From Pedobacter sp. Leaf170 (GTDB lineage Bacteria > Bacteroidota > Bacteroidia > Sphingobacteriales > Sphingobacteriaceae), in contig NZ_CAKLBP010000005.1 in the NCBI RefSeq assembly GCF_920984665.1, positions 1-64,000 on the forward strand: a DNA stretch of 64,000 nucleotides. Direction: 5' to 3'. Below are positions 25,062 through 34,051 of the stretch, in pieces. Positions within the stretch are counted from its first letter, which is position 1; each line of letters begins with the position of its first letter. The position numbers and the translations under genes are program-made. The notes beneath the pieces were generated by a model, which saw nothing but the letters and a program-made list of their open reading frames with translations, had not been told where the DNA came from and searched no databases.

Positions 25062-26255
25062 TTAATCTACTAAACCTTCAATTTTAACAACTTCGTTGGC
25101 ATCTTTTTGATAATCAACTTTATCAACTTCAAAACCGAATAAGCTTAAGAAATCAGAACGGTAACCAGGTAAATCGCCAATTGCAGGTAAAGTTTCTGTT
25201 GTTGCTTCTTCCCAAAGTTTTGCAACTTTAGCCTGAACATCCTCACGCATTTCCCAATCATCAATTCTAATTCTTCCTTTTTCATCTACAGGAACTTCGC
25301 CACCTTTATACAATCTATCGGCAAATAAACGCTGAATTTGCTCAATGGTACCTTCATGTATGCCTTCCTCTTTCATTATTTTGTATAATAATGAAATGTA
25401 AAGTGGTATAACCGGAATAGCAGAACTTGCTTGCGTAACTAAAGCTTTGTTAACAGAAACGTATGCTTTTCCGTTAAGGTCTTTAAGTTTATCGCTGATT
25501 GTAAAAGCAGTTGCTTCTAAATCATCTTTAGCACGTCCAATGGTTCCTTTACGGTAAACTGGTTCGGTTAAAGCCGGGCCAATGTAAGAATAAGCCACTG
25601 TTGTTGCGCCTTCAGCCAATAGATTTTCTGCTTTTAAAGCATCAATCCACATGGCCCAATCTTCGCCACCCATAACGGCAACAGTATTTTCAATATCCTC
25701 ATCAGTAGCAGGCTCGATAGAAATCTCGGTTACATTGCCTGTATGAAAGTCAACTGTTTTGTTTGTATATGTGCCACCGATTGGTTTTAACGTAGAACGA
25801 TGCAGAACATCGGTGTTAGGGTTTTTTCTAACTGGCGAAGCCAAACTATAAATCACTAAATCTATCTGACCTAAATCAGCTTTGATTAAATCGATGGTTT
25901 TTTGCTTAATCTCATTTGAGAAAGCATCGCCATTAATACTTTTAGCATATAAACCAGCTGCATGCGCTTCTTTTTCGAAGGCTGCACTATTGTACCAACC
26001 TGGCGAAGCCGTTTTACCTTCAGATGGAGCTTTTTCGAAGAATACGCCAATTGTTGCTGCATTTGAGCCATAAGCCGCAGTAATTCTTGATGCTAAACCA
26101 AATCCGGTTGATGCACCGATTACCAAAACTTTGTTAGGACCGTTTACTTCGCCTTTTGATTTAACATATTCAATTTGGTTCTTTACGTTTTGTGCGCATC
26201 CATCTGGGTGAGCAGTTAAACAGATAAAGCCCCTCATTCTTGGTTCAATAATCAT
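25062..26255 (-). CDS. fabV: trans-2-enoyl-CoA/ACP reductase, FabV type
   Basis: The 397-residue NADH-dependent reductase reduces the trans-2 double bond of enoyl-ACP or enoyl-CoA. Features are PRMRGFICLTAHPDGC at the N-terminus, the Rossmann block VIGASTGFGLASRI (about residues 45-58), SLASPVRKNP, and the catalytic Y-x8-K (VYRKGTIGRAK). This long form is resistant to triclosan in other organisms. Its position near the TCA and fatty-acid genes is not operonic. It is either the main enoyl reductase of fatty-acid synthesis or a crotonyl-CoA reductase (TER). Confidence 0.92.
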   Translation of the reverse strand: MIIEPRMRGFICLTAHPDGCAQNVKNQIEYVKSKGEVNGPNKVLVIGASTGFGLASRITAAYGSNAATIGVFFEKAPSEGKTASPGWYNSAAFEKEAHAAGLYAKSINGDAFSNEIKQKTIDLIKADLGQIDLVIYSLASPVRKNPNTDVLHRSTLKPIGGTYTNKTVDFHTGNVTEISIEPATDEDIENTVAVMGGEDWAMWIDALKAENLLAEGATTVAYSYIGPALTEPVYRKGTIGRAKDDLEATAFTISDKLKDLNGKAYVSVNKALVTQASSAIPVIPLYISLLYKIMKEEGIHEGTIEQIQRLFADRLYKGGEVPVDEKGRIRIDDWEMREDVQAKVAKLWEEATTETLPAIGDLPGYRSDFLSLFGFEVDKVDYQKDANEVVKIEGLVD

Positions 26256-26478
26256 TGTTTTTTGATTTTATGTTTTTGTATTATTTTTCGGAAAATGATT
26301 ACAATTGCCGAAATCTTTAACGAAGATAAATTTTTAATCGCTTAACGCTAAATGAAATTTAAATAAACCTAAATCTGTAAGCGATAAAATCTTGCTCCAA
26401 TATTAAATTAAAGTTAAGTTTAGCGCTTAATATAAATTTTCTAATTTAGCGCAACACAGATAAAACCGTATACCTTTT

Positions 26479-27189
26479 ATGAAAAAGCCACTATTGCTTG
26501 CCATAGTTTTGCTAATGGTTGTTGGCAAGCTTTCTGCCCAAACGCAAAACCAAAATACCGGTTGGTTCATGTTTGTAAACAATACAAAGTTTAATGAAAA
26601 ATGGGGTTTGCAATTTGATTTTCAAGTTCGCTCTGCAGATAAATGGGATCATGTTAGAAACACGCTTGTTAGACCAGCGCTACAATATTTCATCAACAAA
26701 AACAGTAATGTTGCCTTAGGTTATTTATGGCAAACTACACAGATGTTTCCGGCAGGTAGCGATGCCGCAGTTTCATTAAATGAACACCGTATATTTGAGC
26801 AATACATTTACAATCACAAAATTAAATCTGTTTTTGCAAGCCATCGTGTAAGGTTGGAGCAGCGGTTTATTGGTAGAACTGGCAACGAAGAATTGTTTTC
26901 GCAACGCTTTAGATACTTTTTCAGGTTAATTCAGCCTCTGCAAAAAACAGAAGAAACTTTTACAAAAGGTGCGTTTGTGGCGTTGCAGAATGAGGTTTTC
27001 TTAAACCTTCAAAATAAGGATGAATTAAATGGGTACGTATTTGACCAAAACAGAACCTATTTAGCACTGGGCTACCGTTTCTCCAAAAAGTTTGATATTG
27101 AAGCGGGTTACATGAACCAGGCTTCAAAAGGTAGAATCAATAATACAGTAAATAACATTGTTCAACTGGCTTTATACACCAAGTTCTAA
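26479..27189 (+). CDS. DUF2490 outer-membrane beta-barrel protein
   Basis: The 236-residue protein has a signal peptide (MKKPLLLAIVLLMVVGKLSAQ), followed by alternating amphipathic strands rich in aromatics and ending in a terminal Phe (LALYTKF), as outer-membrane barrels do. The blocks GWFMFVNNTKFNEKWGLQFD, HRIFEQYIYN, RVRLEQRF and FSQRFRYFFRL fit the DUF2490 family. The function of this family is unknown. It is divergent from fabV and followed by another barrel-like gene. Confidence 0.75.
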   Translation: MKKPLLLAIVLLMVVGKLSAQTQNQNTGWFMFVNNTKFNEKWGLQFDFQVRSADKWDHVRNTLVRPALQYFINKNSNVALGYLWQTTQMFPAGSDAAVSLNEHRIFEQYIYNHKIKSVFASHRVRLEQRFIGRTGNEELFSQRFRYFFRLIQPLQKTEETFTKGAFVALQNEVFLNLQNKDELNGYVFDQNRTYLALGYRFSKKFDIEAGYMNQASKGRINNTVNNIVQLALYTKF

Positions 27190-27250
27190 TCTGATTTTAA
27201 TGATTTAAAGTCATATTTTATATCCGAACTGTTACAATATGTTAAATCAC

Positions 27251-27281
27251 TTGTAATATTTCGAGGTTTTTGCTCAATTTG
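27251..27281 (+). promoter_or_regulatory. promoter of the barrel-like gene at 27286
   Basis: TTG (27251-27253), a 20-base spacer and TCAATTTG (27274-27281), one mismatch from TAnnTTTG. The start codon (GTG, 27286) lies 4 bases after the -7 box, which implies a leaderless transcript. Confidence 0.5.
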
Positions 27282-27285
27282 CCGA

Positions 27286-28176
27286 GTGAAAAAGTTCTCC
27301 GTATTATTTTTAGCGCTCTTGTTTGGTAAGCGTATGCAGGCACAAGAGCTAAGGCCTTCATCTGTTAGCAATACACCAATTTCAAAAAGCCTGTTTAATC
27401 CGGAGCACAGAAGGAATTTTTCTCGCAAGGGCGATTTTTATTTTCATTGGGGCTACAACAGTTCCTGGTATGGCAAAAGCGATATCCGTTTTGAAGGGCC
27501 AAATTACGATTTTACGCTTAGCGATGTAACCGCCCGAGATAGGCAATCGAAATTAAGTTGGAGTTATTTAAATCCCAGTTTGATAACTGTTCCTCAATAT
27601 AACATTAGAGCAGGGTATTTCATTAAAGATAATTACAGTATTTCCATTGGTTGGGACCACATGAAATACGTGGTTGATATTCCTCAAACGGTTGCCATAA
27701 ATGGGTATATTGGTTCGAATATTTCGCATGATAATGCACCAACAGGTAGTTTGGCAGGTACTTATAATGGGCAAATTATAAACGTTAAAGAAAGTATGTT
27801 AACCTACGAACATACTGATGGCTTTAATTATGCAAATATAGAAGTAGAACGCTATGATGATATTTGGGTTGCCCCGAGTGGAAATACTTCTTTAACATTA
27901 GAAACCGGTTTAGGTGGCGGTTTATTGGTTCCACGTTCTGATGTTCGTTTATTCGGGCAAGGCCGAAATAACCACTTTAGCATTTCTGGCTACGGTGTTT
28001 CTGCAAAAATTGGATTAAAGTTTTACGTTTGGAAACACATTTATCTGCAGAACACAACGAAAGTTGGCGCTACAAATTTAACCAATGTACATACCACAGG
28101 GTGGGATGAATTAGATAAAGCAAGCCAAAAAATTAATTACCTGGAAAATATGTGGGTAATTGGTTTTCAGTTTTAA
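27286..28176 (+). CDS. hypothetical outer-membrane beta-barrel protein
   Basis: The 296-residue protein starts with GTG; no in-frame ATG is available before the signal peptide (KKFSVLFLALLFGKRMQAQ). The mature part shows alternating strands (RKGDFYFHWGYNSSWYGKSD, YNIRAGYFIKDNYSISIGWD, SISGYGVSAKIGLKFYVWKH) and ends WVIGFQF with a terminal Phe, as expected for an outer-membrane barrel. I do not recognise the substrate. The GTG is only four bases from a promoter-like -7 element. A bidirectional hairpin follows. Confidence 0.65.
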   Translation: MKKFSVLFLALLFGKRMQAQELRPSSVSNTPISKSLFNPEHRRNFSRKGDFYFHWGYNSSWYGKSDIRFEGPNYDFTLSDVTARDRQSKLSWSYLNPSLITVPQYNIRAGYFIKDNYSISIGWDHMKYVVDIPQTVAINGYIGSNISHDNAPTGSLAGTYNGQIINVKESMLTYEHTDGFNYANIEVERYDDIWVAPSGNTSLTLETGLGGGLLVPRSDVRLFGQGRNNHFSISGYGVSAKIGLKFYVWKHIYLQNTTKVGATNLTNVHTTGWDELDKASQKINYLENMWVIGFQF

Positions 28177-28195
28177 GCATTTTTTTTTTGTAAAA

Positions 28196-28226
28196 AAAAC
28201 GCCCTGTTGTTTAATCAGAGCGTTTT
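28196..28226. terminator. bidirectional terminator between convergent genes
   Basis: AAAACGCCCTG (28196-28206) pairs with CAGAGCGTTTT (28216-28226) with one mismatch. On the minus strand the stem is followed by an eight-base T-run, so it ends the DUF2807 gene at 28245; on the plus strand the T-run is shorter. Confidence 0.65.
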
Positions 28227-28244
28227 GATATAATTTATAACTGG

Positions 28245-28973
28245 TTATATTTTTCTAACTCGGCCAGAACCTACAATGGTTTTATCTACGTGTGCATTAC
28301 CCGAATAATTTACACTCCCCGAACCGCTAATTACGGCTCTAATGTTTTCTTCGGCATTAATATTAACTGTACCAGAACCACTAATTGTTGAAGTTAAATC
28401 ATTTACAGAGAAGCTTTTGCCAGCGAAGCTACCAGAGCTGCTGATTACAATTTTAGCTCTGTCAGAACTTCCGGTAATATTCAAAGAGCCTGAGCCACTA
28501 ATTACACCGTTATAATTATCTACATCGGCATTAGCTTTAATGCTACCAGAACCGCTCAAAGTTGTCGTTAATTCATTCGTAGAGATTTTTCCCTTAACTT
28601 CTAAACTTCCAGAACCGCTCATGGTTAAGCTCTTGATAGATTTTGCAGTAATATAAGCTGTAATTTTTTTATCCTCATATTTTTTAGACCAGCTTGTTAC
28701 ACTATTCTCTGGACGAATAATTAGAATATTGCCTTTAACTTCGGTAATGATGGTTGTAATGGCTTCAGCATCACCTTCAAAACGGCAGCTTTCTGTATTG
28801 CCTAAAGTTATAATCACATTTATTGGTCCGGCGGATGCAATTCCGCTAAAGTTTCTTACATCCCTATCATCAGATTTTTTAGATGTTGAAATGGTGATTT
28901 CAGTTTTTGCGAATGTGTTTAAACTAGTTGCTGTTATTAAGGCAGCAAATGCAAGGGCGAATATTTTTTTCAT
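28245..28973 (-). CDS. DUF2807 (head GIN domain) secreted protein
   Basis: The 242-residue protein has a signal peptide (MKKIFALAFAALITATSLN) and then a beta-helix-like DUF2807 domain. The N-terminal strand block is RNFSGIASAGPINVIITLG. The second half consists of about seven repeats of roughly 19-21 residues, each containing SGSGS or a variant (GSGSLEVKG, GSGSIKANA, GSGSLNITG, SSGSFAGKS, GSGTVNINA, GSGSVNYSG). The family is widespread in Bacteroidota and probably forms an adhesive or structural envelope solenoid. No dedicated partner is adjacent. Confidence 0.85.
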   Translation of the reverse strand: MKKIFALAFAALITATSLNTFAKTEITISTSKKSDDRDVRNFSGIASAGPINVIITLGNTESCRFEGDAEAITTIITEVKGNILIIRPENSVTSWSKKYEDKKITAYITAKSIKSLTMSGSGSLEVKGKISTNELTTTLSGSGSIKANADVDNYNGVISGSGSLNITGSSDRAKIVISSSGSFAGKSFSVNDLTSTISGSGTVNINAEENIRAVISGSGSVNYSGNAHVDKTIVGSGRVRKI

Positions 28974-29089
28974 AATTGAGGTTTAAGTTTTTTATTCCAT
29001 CGATTTAATGGATTTTCTTAATAAGACGATCCTTTTTGCTAAAAGTTGCACCAGCTTAAATCTTTTTGTTTATCTGGCTGATAAATTAT

Positions 29090-30742
29090 TTATCCTTTTT
29101 TTGTTTTGATGTAAAAAAGCGGATCGTTTTTAAAATTATCAGCATTTACGCTACTATCAACTTTTATGGTTTTCCAATCGTTTGATGGCTTAATTAAAGT
29201 ATAAATTCCATTTTTTAAAGTTACCCTAACAGGCATGTCAAATCCTTTAACATCTGTTATCCAACGGTAAGAAAGTACATTGTTGTTAATTTTATATTCT
29301 AAAACCGGAATATTAGTGTGGCGTAGGTATTGGTCAAAAATCTTTGCCAGCTTCAATCCACTTTGTTTAGAGATGTAATTTTCAATTTCAGCCGTTGTAA
29401 CCGTTTTGTGGTAAAAAGTTTTATTCAATCCACGCAAAATTTGCCTGAATTTTTCATCGTTATTTATCAACTGGCGGATGGTGTGAATTAAATTTGCACC
29501 TTTTGGGTACATATCTCCAGAACCTTCTTTGTTAACACCATAAGAGCCAATAACCGGAACATCATTTTTGATTATTTTTTGTAAACCGATGGCATATTCA
29601 TTTGCTGCGGTTTTATTTTCTGTACATTCTGTAAATAAAACCTCCGAATAATTTGTAAAACCCTCGTGTACCCACATATCAGCTATATCTTTTGAGGTAA
29701 TGTTATTCCCAAACCATTCGTGTCCGCTTTCGTGGATGGTGATGAAATCCCACTTTAGTCCATGTCCGGTGCCGCTTAAATCTCTGCCTAAGTATCCTTT
29801 TTCAAATTGATTGCCGTAGGCAACTGCGCTTTGATGTTCCATACCTAAGTGCGGCGCCTGTACAAGTTTATAGCCGTCTTTATACCAGGGATAAGGTCCG
29901 AACCAATTCTCAAAGCATTTTAGCATTGGTTTTACATCTGCATCCCAATGTGGACGGGCTTTGGCGCTATCGGTTTTTAAAGCCCAGTAATCGATACTTA
30001 ACTTTCCGTTTTCACCGTCAAAACTGTCCGTCCAATGTGAGTATTTGCCAATGTAAAAACTTACATCGTAGTTGTTAATTGGATTGCTTACCAGCCAATT
30101 GTATTGCTTGTAGCCATCTGGTTTATCTACGGTGTTTAATAATCTTCCGTTAGAAATTTCTTGTAAATCTTTTGGAACGCTGATGCTGATTTTCATGCTG
30201 TCCACTTCATCGCTTTGGTGATCTTTGTTGGGCCACCAAACACTTGCACCTAAGCCCTGGCAAGCTACAGATACAAATGGATTGCCGTCAGCATCTTTTT
30301 TAAAAATGAAGCCTCCATCCCAAGGAGCCTTTTTTGCTACACGAGGATTGCCTGAATAAAACACGGTAAATTTTTCTTTGCTGCCTTTTTTAATCGCCTT
30401 AGGAAAAGTTATAAATACAGCATTATATTCTCGTGTAAAACTCAGGTCTGTTCCGTTAAAAGCTACCCGCTCAACTTTTAAATTCGAGAATAAATCAAAT
30501 TGAAGTTTAGTAAAATCCTGCGTAGCAGTAAATGCAAATTCATTACTACCCGAAACGGATTTTTGGTCGATATCTATTTTAACATCCAAATGGTAAAAAT
30601 TAATATCATAACAAGTTCTAAGCGGTGTTAATGTGCCGCGTAAACTATCTGCTCTAGAATTTTCCTGGTTTTTGCCAAGCATTTGTGCTTTTACGCTGGA
30701 TAGGCATAAAGCGAAGGCAATTATTGTGATTATTTTTTTCAT
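29090..30742 (-). CDS. M1-family zinc metallopeptidase (aminopeptidase N-like)
   Basis: The 550-residue secreted enzyme has a signal peptide (MKKIITIIAFALCLSSVKA), an N-terminal beta domain and a thermolysin-like catalytic domain. The zinc site HEXXH-(18)-E is complete: HESGH in TIHESGHEWFGN, then WVHEGFTNYSE, where the third ligand is the Glu of HEG. An exopeptidase GxMEN-type segment appears as LGMEHQSAVAYGN. The length is shorter than aminopeptidase N (about 870), as in the compact Bacteroidota M1 enzymes. It probably trims periplasmic peptides. The next minus-strand gene, upstream, is a CocE-type hydrolase, separated by a repeat. Confidence 0.88.
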   Translation of the reverse strand: MKKIITIIAFALCLSSVKAQMLGKNQENSRADSLRGTLTPLRTCYDINFYHLDVKIDIDQKSVSGSNEFAFTATQDFTKLQFDLFSNLKVERVAFNGTDLSFTREYNAVFITFPKAIKKGSKEKFTVFYSGNPRVAKKAPWDGGFIFKKDADGNPFVSVACQGLGASVWWPNKDHQSDEVDSMKISISVPKDLQEISNGRLLNTVDKPDGYKQYNWLVSNPINNYDVSFYIGKYSHWTDSFDGENGKLSIDYWALKTDSAKARPHWDADVKPMLKCFENWFGPYPWYKDGYKLVQAPHLGMEHQSAVAYGNQFEKGYLGRDLSGTGHGLKWDFITIHESGHEWFGNNITSKDIADMWVHEGFTNYSEVLFTECTENKTAANEYAIGLQKIIKNDVPVIGSYGVNKEGSGDMYPKGANLIHTIRQLINNDEKFRQILRGLNKTFYHKTVTTAEIENYISKQSGLKLAKIFDQYLRHTNIPVLEYKINNNVLSYRWITDVKGFDMPVRVTLKNGIYTLIKPSNDWKTIKVDSSVNADNFKNDPLFYIKTKKG

Positions 30743-30758
30743 TATGTTTATTCTACAT

Positions 30759-30837
30759 CATGACGAGGCACGAAGCAATTTCGCAAACAAATTAAAACCC
30801 ATTAAGATTGGATTGCTTCGTGCCTTGCAATGACGAC
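30759..30837. repeat. dispersed CATGACGAGG...GAAGCAAT inverted repeat
   Basis: CATGACGAGGCACGAAGCAA (from 30759) and GATTGCTTCGTGCCTTGCAA (from 30811, continuing TGACGAC) form facing arms around a 30-base AT-rich loop. It is the same family as 6345-6565. Confidence 0.65.
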
Positions 30838-30866
30838 CGTTTTAGTGATTAATTTGTACCTATATT

Positions 30867-32735
30867 CTATTTCAAAACCGATACCGAAATGTACGAGCTA
30901 TTAGAAGTATCGTGAAAAATTTTATGTGTGGCTTTCTGGAAATCAGAAGGCTCAGCCTCGTAAATGTTCATAAATTTTTGTGGGTTTCTATCTGCCAAGG
31001 GGAACCATGAATTCTGAATTTGTATCATAATTTTATGTCCTTTTTTAAAAGTGTGTGCCACATCTGGTAAGGCGTAATTAACCTTTGTAATTTGGCCGGG
31101 TACAAAGGCTTCAGGTTTTTCAAAGCTATTGCGATATTTTCCCCTCAAAATTTCACCTCTAACCAACATTTCATAACCGCCCATCATAATGTTTTTTGGG
31201 TTAGGGATTGGATTTGGTTCATTTTCAGGATAAACATCAATTAACTTTACTACATAATCAGCATCTGTTCCGGTTGTAGAAACAACAAGATTTGCTAAAA
31301 CCGGACCGGTTAGAGTAATGTCCTCATTTAAAGCATCGGTTTGATATACTTTTACATCTGGCCTGCGAGCTGCAAAACGCTGGTCATCAATCATATATTC
31401 TCTTGTGCGTTTTGCTTGTATGCCATCCTGATAAGGAACCGGATTATTAGGGTCGCTTACATATTCGTCCCAACTATCGGTTCTGCCTACTTTTTCAAAA
31501 GCCAGTTTTCCATTAGGGTGTAAATAAAGGTTTTTCGTTTCAACCTCTTGCGGTGGCCAGCTTGTAAATTGCTTCCACTCATTGCTTCCGGTAACAAAAA
31601 TATTAGCTTCAGCTGCTTTAAAGTCACCTTCTCCTTTTAAGTAATGTTTAAAGAAAGGCAGTTCAAATTGTTGCTGGTAATCAATGCTTGTCTTCTTTTC
31701 GAATTTAATATCGCCAAAAGAAGAGCCATCACTACGTACCCAACCACCATGAAACCAAGGGCCTGCAACCAAAATATTATTTGTATTTGGATTTTGCTTT
31801 TCGATGGCTTTGTAAGTTGCAAAGGTTCCGTATGCGTCTTCGGCATCAAAGAAACCACCTACAACCATAACTGCAGGTTTTACATTTTTTAAATGAGGCA
31901 GAATATACCTTGCTTTCCAAAATGTATCCAGATTTGGATGCTTTACCAAGTCATTCCAGAACTTAATGCTATCTGCAAAATATTTATCTTTTAAATTTTT
32001 AACCGATCCTGCTTCCAAATAAAAACGGTAATTATCCTGGATAGGAAACTGAAAACTTTTTGGGCCTTTATCTGGTGTGATTGGTTTTGGGCGAGGAACC
32101 CCAAAGCTGCTCATAAAGCTAAAAGCATCCATTACAAACAAAGTTCCGCCGTGATGAAAATCATCTCCAATAAACCAATCGGTTACTGGTGCTTGTGGTG
32201 AAACGGCTTTTAGTGCCGGGTGTGCATTGGGTAAGGAGGTTGTAGAATAAAAACCTGGATAAGAAATGCCATAAATACCTGCATTTCCATTGTTGTTTTT
32301 GATGTTTTTTACCAGCCAGTCAATCGTATCGTAAGTATCGGTACTTTCATCAATATCTTTCTTGCCCTTTTTTAATGTCTGCGGACGAATATCCTCAAAA
32401 GTACCCTCGCTCATCCATTTTCCTCTTACATCCTGATAAACGAAGATAAAGCCTTCACGCATCATTGCAGGAAAATTTCCTAAACTCAGTTTATATTTAT
32501 CTTCACCATAAGGTGCTACTGTGTAAGGCGTTCTGTTTATTAAAAAGGGATATTTTTTGGTTTGATTTTTGGGTATGTAAATCGAAGTAAAAAGCTTAAC
32601 CCCATCACGCATAGGTATTTGTCGCTCTATTTTTGTGTAGTTCGCAATAACATAAGCAGAATCGCTCTGTTGAGCCATTATGGAATTAGAAAGCAGCAAG
32701 CAAACGATAAAAGATAAAATTTTTGTAAGGTTCAT
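30867..32735 (-). CDS. CocE/NonD-family alpha/beta hydrolase (X-Pro dipeptidyl-peptidase-like)
   Basis: The 622-residue exported enzyme has a signal peptide (FIVCLLLSNSIMAQ), an alpha/beta-hydrolase domain with IPMRDGVKLFTSIYIP at the start, the nucleophile elbow GISYPGFYS, and FHGGWVRSDG near the catalytic His. It ends in a C-terminal jelly-roll domain (ITLTGPVLANLVVSTTGTDA ...). The family hydrolyses esters or the bond after a penultimate Pro; the exact substrate here is unknown. It lies upstream of the M1 peptidase on the same strand, which suggests extracytoplasmic peptide processing. Confidence 0.88.
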   Translation of the reverse strand: MNLTKILSFIVCLLLSNSIMAQQSDSAYVIANYTKIERQIPMRDGVKLFTSIYIPKNQTKKYPFLINRTPYTVAPYGEDKYKLSLGNFPAMMREGFIFVYQDVRGKWMSEGTFEDIRPQTLKKGKKDIDESTDTYDTIDWLVKNIKNNNGNAGIYGISYPGFYSTTSLPNAHPALKAVSPQAPVTDWFIGDDFHHGGTLFVMDAFSFMSSFGVPRPKPITPDKGPKSFQFPIQDNYRFYLEAGSVKNLKDKYFADSIKFWNDLVKHPNLDTFWKARYILPHLKNVKPAVMVVGGFFDAEDAYGTFATYKAIEKQNPNTNNILVAGPWFHGGWVRSDGSSFGDIKFEKKTSIDYQQQFELPFFKHYLKGEGDFKAAEANIFVTGSNEWKQFTSWPPQEVETKNLYLHPNGKLAFEKVGRTDSWDEYVSDPNNPVPYQDGIQAKRTREYMIDDQRFAARRPDVKVYQTDALNEDITLTGPVLANLVVSTTGTDADYVVKLIDVYPENEPNPIPNPKNIMMGGYEMLVRGEILRGKYRNSFEKPEAFVPGQITKVNYALPDVAHTFKKGHKIMIQIQNSWFPLADRNPQKFMNIYEAEPSDFQKATHKIFHDTSNSSYISVSVLK

Positions 32736-32932
32736 TTAACAGTTGATTTTTTAGGAATAATTTTTAAATATAGAGATTAGCCGAATAATTTGGAAAAAGC
32801 CATGGTAAAAGGTTTGTTAAATGCCCGCTGCTAAACCGTCATTCCATTATCAGAATTTAGTTAAATTAATTTAAGTCATAATCTTTTGTAGATTTTCATC
32901 GTCATATAAATAATTGAATAAAACACCATAAA

Positions 32933-33793
32933 ATGAAAAGGTTATTAAGTAAAGGATTGGTTGCTTTTGCTGTAGCAGCAATTGTTGCAACTTTTAGTGT
33001 AGAAAGTGCTTCGGCCCAACGGCCAAGTAGGGGCGGGAGTGCAGGCGGAGGAGGTTTTTCCGGTGGAGGCCGTTCCGGTAGTGTAAGTCCATCAAGAGGT
33101 GGTGGCTTTTCCCGTCAACCATCTATGCAAGCGCCATCAAATAATAGAATTTCTCAGGCTCCAAATCGTGGTAATTATAGCTATGGTGGCAGGCCAGAGC
33201 GACCAGGTTATCGTTTAAACAATGGTTACAGAAATGGGTATAATTATCGCCCGGGCTATCGTTTTAGCCCCGGTTACCGCTTTTACGGTCGCCCAAATTA
33301 TGGATATTACAATTTTTACAGGCCCTTCATCGGTTTCCGTTTAAATGTATTACCATTTGGTTATTACCCGTTTTTTTATGGTCAAAACCAATATTATTAT
33401 TCTGGCGGATTATTTTATCGTCAATATGAAAATAATTATCAGGTAGTTACGCCACCAGTTGGTGCCGAAGTTCCAAACTTGCCTGAGGATGCTAATTTGG
33501 TAACGATTGATGGTGTTGATTATTACGAATTGAAAGGCGTTTACTACACTCAAAGCACTAATAAAGATGGTAAAACTGTGTATGTTGTAGCCGGTAAAGA
33601 TGGCGTTCTAAATACAACCGATGGGCCGGTGGTTACACATCAAATTGGAGATATCATCTCGGTTTTACCAGATGGATGCAGAGAAGTTATTATTAAAAAT
33701 GATAAATATTTTGTTTCTCCTGATGATGTTTATTACGAAGAGGTTATTGATGGTAATAAAACCAGCTACCGTGTAATTGGGAAGTTGGATTAA
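32933..33793 (+). CDS. DUF6515-family Gly/Arg/Tyr-rich exported protein
   Basis: The 286-residue protein has a signal peptide (LVAFAVAAIVATFSVESASA), then a low-complexity Gly/Ser/Arg region (about residues 33-75). A Tyr-Arg-Pro-Gly-rich stretch with near-repeats follows (NYRPGYRFSPGYRFYGRPNY). A conserved C-terminal part then reads YYYSGGLFYRQYENNYQVV, PPVGAEVPNLPEDANLV and DYYELKGVYYTQ, matching the DUF6515 family common in Sphingobacteriaceae. It is probably a cell-envelope protein of unknown function and monocistronic. Confidence 0.72.
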   Translation: MKRLLSKGLVAFAVAAIVATFSVESASAQRPSRGGSAGGGGFSGGGRSGSVSPSRGGGFSRQPSMQAPSNNRISQAPNRGNYSYGGRPERPGYRLNNGYRNGYNYRPGYRFSPGYRFYGRPNYGYYNFYRPFIGFRLNVLPFGYYPFFYGQNQYYYSGGLFYRQYENNYQVVTPPVGAEVPNLPEDANLVTIDGVDYYELKGVYYTQSTNKDGKTVYVVAGKDGVLNTTDGPVVTHQIGDIISVLPDGCREVIIKNDKYFVSPDDVYYEEVIDGNKTSYRVIGKLD

Positions 33794-33860
33794 TTAATGA
33801 TGACGGTTTATAAGCTGTATCAGAATTGATTTTTATAGTTAAATGAATAATATTTCGATT

Positions 33861-33949
33861 GACGTCATGCTCAGCTTGACTGGGCATCGTAATGCATATT
33901 ATATTGTACATTGTTGTGCTTTAAGATTCCCGCCTTCGCGGGAATGACG
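33861..33949. repeat. dispersed intergenic repeat
   Basis: GACGTCATGCTCAGCTTGAC (from 33861) starts the element. GCTTTAAGATTCCCGC..CGCGGGAATGACG (33918-33949) ends it. The latter 32 bases match 14489-14520 in reverse orientation except in the hairpin loop. Confidence 0.6.
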
Positions 33950-34026
33950 AAACTTCTAAAATTACTTCTTTAAAATCTATCAATTTCTGTTTTTGATACA
34001 GCTTCTTTTTATTTAGCTAAAAACTA

Positions 34027-34034
34027 TATTTTTG
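34027..34034 (+). promoter_or_regulatory. -7 element before the phytase-like gene
   Basis: TATTTTTG matches TAnnTTTG and lies 17 bases before the TTG start codon at 34052. No TTG at the expected -33 spacing is seen. Confidence 0.4.
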
Positions 34035-34051
34035 CTTCAAAACAAAATCTT

